From assembly GCF_025857195.1 (NCBI RefSeq), contig NZ_CP109787.1, positions 2,545,501-2,609,500 of the forward strand: a stretch of 64,000 nucleotides of DNA. The letters are read 5' to 3'. The number at the start of each line of letters is the position of its first letter. The first letter of the stretch is position 1. Both the position numbers and the translations under genes were made by a program. Origin of the DNA: Leisingera thetidis. GTDB lineage: Bacteria > Pseudomonadota > Alphaproteobacteria > Rhodobacterales > Rhodobacteraceae. A model generated the notes under the pieces. That model ran no database searches and had not been told where the DNA came from. It saw only the letters and a program-made list of their open reading frames with translations. Positions 17,117 through 24,579 of the stretch are shown here, piece after piece.

Positions 17117-19387
17117 TCAGCGGGCGCCGGCCTTGTTCCCGCAGATGCGCTGCACGGTTTCAATCAGCTCGCCGCGGAAAAAGGGTTTGGTGAGAACGGC
17201 ATCTATCTTCAGCTTTCTGGCCTGGTCATGCACGTCAGGCGTTTTCATGCCGCTGTAAATTATCACTGGCAGCTCCGGACAGGCGGCGCGGATCTTGGCG
17301 GCCAGCTCAACTCCGGTCATTCCCGGCATCGAGTAGTCCGTCATCAGCAGCTCATATTTTTCCGGGCAGCGCTGGAAGTGCTGCCAGGCTGCGGCAGGGT
17401 CTGAAAACGTCTCGACTTCAGCAAACAGCCCGGCCAGCGCGTGTTCGGTGAGGTCGATCAGCTGCTGTTCGTCATCGACAAGCAGGACGGTCCGGAACCT
17501 GCGTTCCGCGGCGCCGGGCGCGTGTTTCTCGGCACGGGGAGAGGCAGGCAGCGCATCGCGGCAGACAGGCAGGTATATGCTGAAGCAGCTTCCGCGTCCT
17601 GGCGCGCTGCTGACGGACAGATGGCCGCCGTGGCTGGTGATGATGCTGTGCGCCAGTGTGAGGCCCAGCCCGTGCCCGGTGCCCTTGGTGGTGAAAAAGC
17701 CATCGAAAATCCGTTTTGCCGTTTCTTCATCCATGCCGCAACCAGTGTCCGAGATGGTGAGTTTCAGAAGATCGGCGTGATCAGCCAGGGTTGGCACGGC
17801 GTCCTCCCCGCCGGTGCAGTGCGACAGGATCACATTGATTTTCCCGCCGTCAGGCATGGCGTCGGCGGCATTCAGAAGGATGTTGGTCACAACCTGGCTG
17901 ATTTGGACAGGGTCGGCATAGATGGCCAGAGAACCGGCAAGATTGGTGAATTCGACAGCTGTCGCGGCGGGTGCCGTTTCCCGGAACTGGTCTATGCAGG
18001 TGCCGGCAAGCTCTGCTGCGGGAATGCCGCTGCGGTGCTTGCTGGAGGGGCTGGAGAAGCTGAGGATCTGCTTGACCAGCGCCCGTCCCCGCGAGCCGGC
18101 CTCAAGCGTGCGGGCGACGTATTTCTGGGCGCTGCTGTCGGGGGGTATCAGGTCCGAGGCGATTTCGGCGGCCCCGATGGCAATCCCCAGAATATTGTTG
18201 AAATCATGCGCGATCCCGCCGGCCATCGTGCCGACGGCCTCCATTTTCTGGGATTGCGCCAGTTGCCGTTCCAGCAGGTCCCTTTCCCGCTGCATGGCTT
18301 TCCGGTGGGAAATGTCCCGCAGCTGCAAGACATAGAAGTTCTCCTGGCCCGTCCTGACACTGGAAATGGTAGCTTCGGCCGGAAACGCCGGCCGGTGCGG
18401 CGAAACCAGATCCGCCTCCTTGCGCCGGCCAACCATGCCATCCGAAAATGCCTCCATGAACCCGTCAAAGGCAGCTGCGGCCTCGGGCGCCTGTCCCTCC
18501 AGCCAGATCACGGTCTGGAACGGCCGGCCGACGGCGTTCTCCTTGGACACTGCAAAAGTTTTCTCGGCCGCCGGGTTGAACTGGACGATCCGGCCTGTAT
18601 CGGAAATCGTGACCAGGCAATCCAGCGTGCTGTCGATCACCGCCCGTTTCAGCGCCTCGCTGTCCTGCAATTCCTGCCGCTGGGTTTCGACCTGGGCGAA
18701 ATTGTCCCTGAGCGCCCGCCGCATGGCATCGAAGGAACTTCCGAGCCTGCCGACCTCGCCCCAGCCGGATGTGTCGACCTTGGAATCAAGCACGCCCTCG
18801 GCCACCGACTGCGCGTTCATCGCCAGCGACCGCAGCGGACGGATGACCTTGCGCTGCAGAAACAACAGGATCACAAGCAGGCTCACTGCGAACTGCGCTA
18901 CCGCCGCCAGCAGAATCCGCTGCTCCTCGGCTTCCAGAACCGCCTCCATCCTTGCTGTGCTCATCTCGACAACCACAAAGGCGATCTTCTCGTCGCCCCG
19001 GTAGATGGCCTTCTGCATCAGCAGGGGCCTGCCGACCGTGCTGCGCCGGGAAGGCTCGCTGGCTTGAAGGAAGCGCGGAATAAGCTCCGTGTAGACCGTG
19101 ATGTCCACGACGCGCTCATCGCTCATGACGGCATTCAGAAGCGGCCGCGCCGCTTCGGCGTCCAGGTTCCAGGTCGAGGAAACCAGACCGGACGCCAGAA
19201 CATCCGTGACTTCGCTCAGGTGCTGGCGAAGTTCATTCAGCAGCGCCTCCTTGCGTTCGGTGTGGGTATGAAAGGCCAGCAGGGAAATCGGAACGGTCAG
19301 GCCGATCACAAGCACCAGAAACAGGGACCATTGCAGCGAAAAGCCGGCAAAGAACGACCCGGTGCTGCGGGCGAGCTGCTTGATCAT
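17117..19387 (-). CDS. Hybrid sensor histidine kinase with C-terminal receiver domain
   Basis: A 756-residue membrane kinase. Order: transmembrane segment 1 (about residues 13-36), a periplasmic sensor region (about 37-160), transmembrane segment 2 (about 160-182), HAMP, a PAS domain (about 250-375), the HisKA box AHDFNNIL with His at about 394, an ATPase domain with N box NILLNAADAM and G boxes DTGCGMDE and GTGHGLGL, and a receiver domain with phosphoacceptor Asp in MTDYSMPGMTG (about 683) and Lys in LTKPF. The start is one base after the stop of the upstream binding-protein gene, so the two are one operon. Likely senses a periplasmic ligand related to the adjacent betaine-type transporter; this is inference. 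Confidence 0.92.
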   Translation of the reverse strand: MIKQLARSTGSFFAGFSLQWSLFLVLVIGLTVPISLLAFHTHTERKEALLNELRQHLSEVTDVLASGLVSSTWNLDAEAARPLLNAVMSDERVVDITVYTELIPRFLQASEPSRRSTVGRPLLMQKAIYRGDEKIAFVVVEMSTARMEAVLEAEEQRILLAAVAQFAVSLLVILLFLQRKVIRPLRSLAMNAQSVAEGVLDSKVDTSGWGEVGRLGSSFDAMRRALRDNFAQVETQRQELQDSEALKRAVIDSTLDCLVTISDTGRIVQFNPAAEKTFAVSKENAVGRPFQTVIWLEGQAPEAAAAFDGFMEAFSDGMVGRRKEADLVSPHRPAFPAEATISSVRTGQENFYVLQLRDISHRKAMQRERDLLERQLAQSQKMEAVGTMAGGIAHDFNNILGIAIGAAEIASDLIPPDSSAQKYVARTLEAGSRGRALVKQILSFSSPSSKHRSGIPAAELAGTCIDQFRETAPAATAVEFTNLAGSLAIYADPVQISQVVTNILLNAADAMPDGGKINVILSHCTGGEDAVPTLADHADLLKLTISDTGCGMDEETAKRIFDGFFTTKGTGHGLGLTLAHSIITSHGGHLSVSSAPGRGSCFSIYLPVCRDALPASPRAEKHAPGAAERRFRTVLLVDDEQQLIDLTEHALAGLFAEVETFSDPAAAWQHFQRCPEKYELLMTDYSMPGMTGVELAAKIRAACPELPVIIYSGMKTPDVHDQARKLKIDAVLTKPFFRGELIETVQRICGNKAGAR

Positions 19388-19388
19388 G

Positions 19389-20144
19389 TCAGGGCTCCTG
19401 CTCCAAGCCGTATTTGCGGCGCAAGGCGTCCAGGCGGCCGCTGCGGGCCAGCTGCGACATGCCGATGTCGAACAGGGCCGCATAGCGGCGGGAGTTGCGG
19501 GCGGCCGGCGAAAAGGCCACATAGACTTCGACCGGGGCGCCGACCGCGATCAGCCGGATCTGCTCCGACACCCCCTGCCGGCCGGCGAGATAGCTGAGGA
19601 CCGCCTGATGTCCAAGCAGGGCGTCAATGCGGCCCGCAAGCAGTTTCCGCAGACCAAGTGCGCCGGCGTTGCTCTGGAAAACAAGGTCTATCCGCCGCAG
19701 GTCGTTTGCATGCCGGGTCAGGTACCGGTCAATTTCGCCGGTGAAATTGTAGCCATGTTCGGCACTGACAAGAATGCCGTCAAAGGATTCGACCCCCTGG
19801 TAGCTGAAACCGCTTGCCGCGCGCACCGCGATAACGGGCTGCACCCTGGCCAGCGGCGTGGCGGGAATGACATAGCGCGCGACACCCTGCGGTGCTGCGC
19901 CGATGAGGCCGTCGAACATGCCCATCCTGGATTCCCGCAAGGCGCGGTTCCGGGGACGGTTTTCATATCGGATGCTGTGGCCTGAGTAGGCGAAGGCCTC
20001 GGTCAGCACCTCGACCATGTAGCCGGGCTGCTCACTTCCGGTTTCGCAGTTGTAGGGGCACCATTCGTTGCTGCGTATGGTGATGACATCCGCAAGTGCG
20101 GGCCCAGGCAGGACAGCGGCCGCAACGATTGCTATGCTGTGCAA
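19389..20144 (-). CDS. Periplasmic solute-binding protein (SBP family 3-like), linked to sensor kinase
   Basis: About 251 residues with a signal-like hydrophobic N-terminus ending in GPALAD, then a family 3 binding fold: ITIRSNEWCPYNC, GYMVEVLTEAFAYSGHSIRYE and GMFDGLIGAAPQG. No permease or ATPase follows; instead the stop is one base from a hybrid kinase gene, suggesting a ligand-presenting partner rather than a transport component. No ATG or GTG lies in frame before an upstream stop; TTG at 20144 is the best start, and leucine-rich codons upstream (L-I-R-L) would improve the signal peptide if a non-standard start were used. The start is therefore uncertain. Confidence 0.8.
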   Translation of the reverse strand: MHSIAIVAAAVLPGPALADVITIRSNEWCPYNCETGSEQPGYMVEVLTEAFAYSGHSIRYENRPRNRALRESRMGMFDGLIGAAPQGVARYVIPATPLARVQPVIAVRAASGFSYQGVESFDGILVSAEHGYNFTGEIDRYLTRHANDLRRIDLVFQSNAGALGLRKLLAGRIDALLGHQAVLSYLAGRQGVSEQIRLIAVGAPVEVYVAFSPAARNSRRYAALFDIGMSQLARSGRLDALRRKYGLEQEP

Positions 20145-20467
20145 CAGCCGGATGAGCGGGTTTGGACTCGTCTGATCTATCTAGGCCTCCTGGCTGCCGG
20201 GCGGGACGGCGTCTGCAGCGCCTGCGGCAGGCGGCCCTTGGGTCCGGTCGGCAAAGGCGGCCTTCCAGGCACCGCGGCTGCGGCATGCACCAAGGCTAGC
20301 GTTCCTTCCCGGCATCCGCCAACTCATTCCGCCGGCATTGTTTCAACTGAAATATTTCGAAATCCGATTTCAATGGAACTGAGCCCCGCGGCCAAGTGAA
20401 ATGAGGGGGCAACGGCCGCAGTCAAAAGAATGGCCGCCATCGGACGCAAAATGACAGAGAGGAAGCC
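20145..20467. other. Divergent intergenic region between the binding-protein/kinase operon and the transporter operon
   Basis: 323 bases with no gene recognised. It must hold the promoters for both divergent operons. The only marked structure is the AT-rich cluster of TTTC/GAAA inverted repeats at 20341-20371. A purine-rich GAGAGGAAG just before 20468 is the ribosome binding site of the transport binding protein. Confidence 0.6.
20341..20371. promoter_or_regulatory. Cluster of overlapping inverted repeats, candidate operator
   Basis: In an AT-rich island there are TTTCA-AC-TGAAA (20341-20352), the perfect palindromes GAAATATTTC (20349-20358) and ATTTCGAAAT (20354-20363), and GAAATC-C-GATTTC (20359-20371). 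These form a ladder of TTTC/GAAA half-sites about 97 bases upstream of the transporter operon. The arrangement suggests binding of a dimeric regulator; its identity is unknown. Confidence 0.45.
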
Positions 20468-21439
20468 ATGTTCAAACTGATGACACAGCGCGTGATGAGG
20501 AAGGGCATTTTGTGCGGCATTCTGATGGGATCGACAGCGCTTGCAGCGATGCCGCCCGCCTATGCCGGCTCGGCCGAGCCGATCAAAATCGTCGAAAACA
20601 ACTGGACCAGCCAGCTTGTGCTGTCGCGGATTACCGGCGCGCTTCTGGAAAAGGCCGGCTACAGCGTCGAATACAAGCCGGCTGACAACCAGCTGCAGTT
20701 CGTGGCCATCGGCAATGGCGACATGCATGTTCAGGTCGAGGTCTGGGAAGGCACCCACCGGACATCGTTCCAGCGCCAGCTTGATGCGGGCCGCATGGTC
20801 GATGCGGGAAGCCACGATGCTGTCACGCGCGAAGACTGGTGGTACCCGGCCTATATGGAGAAGACCTGCCCCGGCCTGCCCGATTACGAGGCGCTGAACA
20901 AATGCGCGGAAGCCTTTGCCACCCCGGAAACGGCACCCAAGGGACGCTATCTGGGCGGCCCGATCGACTGGGAAAAGCCCGACCCCGAGCGGATCGAAGC
21001 GCTGGGGCTGGATTTCGATGTGGTCAACGCCGGCCAGGCCTCGACGCTTTGGGCGGAACTCGACGCTGCATACCGGCGCGAAGAACCGATCGTGCTGTTC
21101 AACTGGACCCCGAACTGGGTGGAGGCGCGGTATGACGGCAAGTTCATCGAATTCCCCGAGCATGACGCCAAATGCGAAACCGATCCCGCCTGGGGATCGA
21201 ATCCCGAGCTGACCCATGACTGCGGCAATCCGCGGGCCGGCTGGCTCAAGAAGGGGGTCTGGTCGGGCATGGAAGACGAATGGCCCGGCGCATACGAAAT
21301 CATCCAGAACCTCAACTTCACCAACGAGCATATCGCCCAGGCGGCGGCCATGGTCGATGTGGACGGGTTGAAGCCGGAGGAAGCCGCCGAGCAGTGGATC
21401 AGGGAAAACGAAAACGTCTGGAGCGCCTGGCTGAACTGA
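20468..21439 (+). CDS. Glycine betaine/proline-type ABC transporter substrate-binding protein (OpuAC family)
   Basis: A 323-residue protein with a signal peptide ending AMPPAYA and a mature OpuAC domain: IKIVENNWTSQLVLSRITG, the aromatic-rich VLFNWTPNW, and DWWYPAYM. OpuAC proteins bind betaines or choline through an aromatic box; the repeated Trp residues fit that. It heads the operon with ATPase and permease. A strong hairpin terminator after the gene would make it more abundant than the membrane components, as is common for binding proteins. The exact ligand cannot be read; glycine betaine, proline betaine or a related cation is likely. Confidence 0.92.
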   Translation: MFKLMTQRVMRKGILCGILMGSTALAAMPPAYAGSAEPIKIVENNWTSQLVLSRITGALLEKAGYSVEYKPADNQLQFVAIGNGDMHVQVEVWEGTHRTSFQRQLDAGRMVDAGSHDAVTREDWWYPAYMEKTCPGLPDYEALNKCAEAFATPETAPKGRYLGGPIDWEKPDPERIEALGLDFDVVNAGQASTLWAELDAAYRREEPIVLFNWTPNWVEARYDGKFIEFPEHDAKCETDPAWGSNPELTHDCGNPRAGWLKKGVWSGMEDEWPGAYEIIQNLNFTNEHIAQAAAMVDVDGLKPEEAAEQWIRENENVWSAWLN

Positions 21440-21456
21440 TCCGACCCTGAAAGCCG

Positions 21457-21486
21457 GGCCGGGCAGCTCAGGTTGCCCGGCCTTTT
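21457..21486 (+). terminator. Intra-operon terminator/attenuator after the binding-protein gene
   Basis: GGCCGGGCA (21457-21465) pairs perfectly with TGCCCGGCC (21474-21482), 8-base loop, then TTTT. It separates the binding-protein gene from the ATPase gene and probably sets their expression ratio. Confidence 0.85.
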
Positions 21487-21514
21487 ATTGCGAAACCGAA
21501 AGAACGGGTCCGGG

Positions 21515-22537
21515 ATGAACAGCACAGCAAAAATATCATGCCGCGGATTGTGGAAAGTCTTCGGCCCTGACCCTCGGGGATTTCTGCGGCGGCACGGCCA
21601 TACCCCTGACCCTGGCGACTATGCGGCCACCAAGCATGTGGGGGCTGTTCAGGATGTTTCCTTTGACGTCTGCGAAGGCGAAATCCTGGTGATCATGGGC
21701 CTGAGCGGATCCGGCAAGTCGACCTTGATCCGGTGCCTCACGCGGCTGATCGAGCCGACCGAAGGGCAGCTGGACTTCGAAAACCGCGACCTTCTGCAGC
21801 TGAGCAAGCGCGAGCACATCGAATTGCGCCGCAAAAAACTGGGCATGGTGTTTCAGCACTTCGGGCTGCTTCCGCACCGGACAACGCTGGAAAACGTAGC
21901 GTTTCCGCTGGAAATTCAAGATGTTGCGCAGGAGGAAAGAAACGCCTGTGCCAGAAAATACCTGGCGCTGGTCGGATTGGACGGCAAGGAGGACTTCTAT
22001 CCGCGCGAACTGTCGGGCGGGCAGAAACAGCGCGTGGGCATTGCGCGCTCTTTGACGACCGATCCCGAAATCTGGTTCCTGGACGAACCGTTCTCGGCGC
22101 TTGACCCGCTGATCCGGCGCGAGCTGCAGGACGAGTTTCTCAAGCTGCAGCGGCGCTTGCGGAAAACCATCATCTTCATCACGCATGACTTCTCAGAGGC
22201 GCTCCGGCTGGCGGACCGCATTGCCATCATGCGGGACGGGCGGATTGTCCAGCTGGACACGCCGGAAATGATCGTCGCCCGCCCGGCTGACGAATATGTC
22301 GCGAAATTCGGCGCCGATGCTCCGAAGGAGGCCGTCCTTTCGGCCGGTGCAATTGCCGATCCGCAGCTGCCGGACGTGCTGCCCGCCCGGCAGGTCCGCG
22401 CGCACCAGAAACTGTCCGAAATCATCCCGCAAATGCTGATGGATGGCGAAAGCCGCGTGGTTCTCGACAGGGACAACCTGCCTGCAGGCATCCTCACCAA
22501 GGAACGCCTCCTGTCTGCCGTCTTCAGAGGAAACTGA
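21515..22537 (+). CDS. Betaine/proline-type ABC transporter ATPase (ProV/OpuAA family)
   Basis: A 340-residue ATPase. Walker A is GLSGSGKST (about residues 62-70), the Q-loop is VFQHFGLLPH, signature LSGGQKQRVG, Walker B IWFLDEPFSALDP and the H-loop FITHDFSEA. The insertion PGDYAATKHVGAVQDVSFDV before the P-loop is typical of ProV. The C-terminal 60 residues end in a short segment resembling half of a CBS-type module (SRVVLDRDNLPAGILTKERL). ATG 21515 follows GGGTCCGGG; an upstream frame start would begin inside the terminator. The permease gene starts three bases after its stop. Confidence 0.93.
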   Translation: MNSTAKISCRGLWKVFGPDPRGFLRRHGHTPDPGDYAATKHVGAVQDVSFDVCEGEILVIMGLSGSGKSTLIRCLTRLIEPTEGQLDFENRDLLQLSKREHIELRRKKLGMVFQHFGLLPHRTTLENVAFPLEIQDVAQEERNACARKYLALVGLDGKEDFYPRELSGGQKQRVGIARSLTTDPEIWFLDEPFSALDPLIRRELQDEFLKLQRRLRKTIIFITHDFSEALRLADRIAIMRDGRIVQLDTPEMIVARPADEYVAKFGADAPKEAVLSAGAIADPQLPDVLPARQVRAHQKLSEIIPQMLMDGESRVVLDRDNLPAGILTKERLLSAVFRGN

Positions 22538-22540
22538 ACC

Positions 22541-24544
22541 ATGACGACCGTGAACACCAATGCCGCCCGCTCCTCCGGCGGCGCAAGCGGGAACTCCCTG
22601 CCCTTTGCAATGGGCCTGCGCTGCTTGCATTTGGCGCTGGCCGCCGCGGCGGTGATTGCCGCCGGCTACCTCATGAACACTCTGTTTGCCTGGGCGCGGG
22701 AGTACCCGGAGTCCTGGGTCATGCCTCTGAGCAGGTATATTTCCGCTTTCTTCGACTGGCTCGGCTATGAGGCGGATTTCGGCCTGTTCACCTTCCGCGA
22801 ATTGACCCGCGCCGTTTCGCAGGTGCTGGAGTGGCCTCTTGCCTTCACCGAAGGCCTGCTGGTTTCCGGTTTCGGCGGCGTGCCGCTGCTGCCGCTGCCC
22901 TGGGTGACGGTCACGCTGATCTTCTCGACTGCCGGGCTGCTTCTTGGCGGCCGGCGGCTGGCTGCAATCCTGCTTGGGTGCTTCGCCTTTCTGGCGGTCT
23001 TCGGCGTCTGGGAACCCGCGATGGACTCGTTTTCGCTGGTGCTGGTCATTGTCCCGTTTGCCGCGCTGCTGGGCATCGCCGCGGGCGTTGTGCTGGCCGG
23101 GGCGCCGCGGCTGGAGCGGGTGCTCTCGCCGGTGCTGGATGTGATGCAGAGCACGCCGCATTTCGCCTACCTGGCCCCGATTGTCGTGCTGTTCGGGTTC
23201 GGTCAGGTGCCTGCGCTGATTGCCACCGTGATCTTTGCCGCCCCGCCGATGATCCGCTGCACGCTGGTCGGTCTGCGGTCGGTGTCGCCGGAGCTGATCG
23301 AATGCGGCCGGATGGCCGGCTGCACCAAGTGGCAGCTTCTTGCCAAGGTGCGTTTCCCCGCCGCCGCCGCAACGCTGCTGCTGGGCCTGAACCAGGTCAT
23401 CATGCAGACCCTGGCAATGGTGGTGATTGCCTCCCTTATCGGGGCGTCCGGTCTGGGCCACAACCTGCTGATTGCACTGAATTCCCTGAAGCTCGGCACC
23501 GCTCTGGAACTTGGGGTTGCCATTGTCGTGCTGGCCGTCGCGCTGGACCGGCTCAGCCTGGCGGCCTCACGCTATGATCCCTATAAGCGCGGCGAACAGA
23601 CACGCCGCCGCGGCATCCTTCTTCTTGCCGTTGGCCTGTGCGCCGCAACGGCTGCCGCCGCGCCCTTTGCCGAGGGCCTGCACCGTTATCCGGCGGCCTA
23701 TGCAGTTACATCCGCACCGTTCTGGGATGCTGTCGTCATCTATGTTTCGGATGAATGGTATGACGGGCTGCAGGCGTTCAAGAATGTCCTGCTGAGCTAT
23801 GTTCTCATCCCCAGCCGCAATGCGCTGCTCTGGCTGCCCTGGCCCGTTGTCATCGCCCTTGTTGGCCTGACCGGATACCGCGTCGGAGGCCGGAAACTGG
23901 CTGCAACGGTTGCCGCGCTGGCTGCCTTCCCGCTGGTCACCGGGTTCTGGGTGCCAACCATGATCACGCTTTACATGATCGCCATGGCGGTGGCTGTCAG
24001 CATCGTGATCGGCCTGACGGTGGGCCTGCTCGCCTCGCGCAGCGAACGGCTGTCGGGTTTCATCCTGCTGATCTGCGACACGCTGCAGACCTTCCCGTCC
24101 TTTGTCTACCTCATCCCCGTTGTCATGCTGTTCAAGGTGGGTGACGTGGCGGCCATCACCGCGGTCATCGCCTATGCCACGGTGCCGATGATCCGCTACA
24201 CCAACCTTGGCCTGCGGCGGGTGTCGGCCCAGACCAAGGAAGCGGCCGAGGCAATCGGCTGCACCAGGCGGCAACTGCTGTGGAAGGTCGAGCTGCCGCT
24301 GGCGCTGCCGGAAATCATGCTGGGGATCAACCAGACCATCATGATGGGCCTGTTCATGGTCGCGATTGCCGCGCTGGTCGGAACCAAGGACCTGGGCCAG
24401 CAGATCGCCCGGGCGCTGTCGGATGGCGACACCGGGCGCGGGCTGATCGCAGGGCTGTGCATTGCCAGCCTTGGCATCATCGCCGACCGGATCCTGCGCA
24501 CCTGGAGCCGCAAGCGCAGCGAAGCGCTTGGCCTCACCGGCTGA
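22541..24544 (+). CDS. Betaine-type ABC transporter permease with two tandem permease domains
   Basis: A 667-residue membrane protein, about twice the length of ProW/OpuAB. Two BPD_transp_1 domains are evident, each with its own EAA-like loop: ELIECGRMAGCTKWQL (about residue 250) and EAAEAIGCTRRQLLWKV (about residue 565). Each half is preceded by several hydrophobic helices. A central stretch (about 375-410) looks periplasmic. A single polypeptide carrying both permease halves would pair with an ATPase dimer. ATG lies three bases after the ATPase stop, so the genes are coupled. Similar double permeases occur for betaine importers in Rhodobacteraceae as far as I know. Confidence 0.9.
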   Translation: MTTVNTNAARSSGGASGNSLPFAMGLRCLHLALAAAAVIAAGYLMNTLFAWAREYPESWVMPLSRYISAFFDWLGYEADFGLFTFRELTRAVSQVLEWPLAFTEGLLVSGFGGVPLLPLPWVTVTLIFSTAGLLLGGRRLAAILLGCFAFLAVFGVWEPAMDSFSLVLVIVPFAALLGIAAGVVLAGAPRLERVLSPVLDVMQSTPHFAYLAPIVVLFGFGQVPALIATVIFAAPPMIRCTLVGLRSVSPELIECGRMAGCTKWQLLAKVRFPAAAATLLLGLNQVIMQTLAMVVIASLIGASGLGHNLLIALNSLKLGTALELGVAIVVLAVALDRLSLAASRYDPYKRGEQTRRRGILLLAVGLCAATAAAAPFAEGLHRYPAAYAVTSAPFWDAVVIYVSDEWYDGLQAFKNVLLSYVLIPSRNALLWLPWPVVIALVGLTGYRVGGRKLAATVAALAAFPLVTGFWVPTMITLYMIAMAVAVSIVIGLTVGLLASRSERLSGFILLICDTLQTFPSFVYLIPVVMLFKVGDVAAITAVIAYATVPMIRYTNLGLRRVSAQTKEAAEAIGCTRRQLLWKVELPLALPEIMLGINQTIMMGLFMVAIAALVGTKDLGQQIARALSDGDTGRGLIAGLCIASLGIIADRILRTWSRKRSEALGLTG

Positions 24545-24579
24545 CGCAGCCTGCTGCACGCGAATTACGGAGCTGAATC

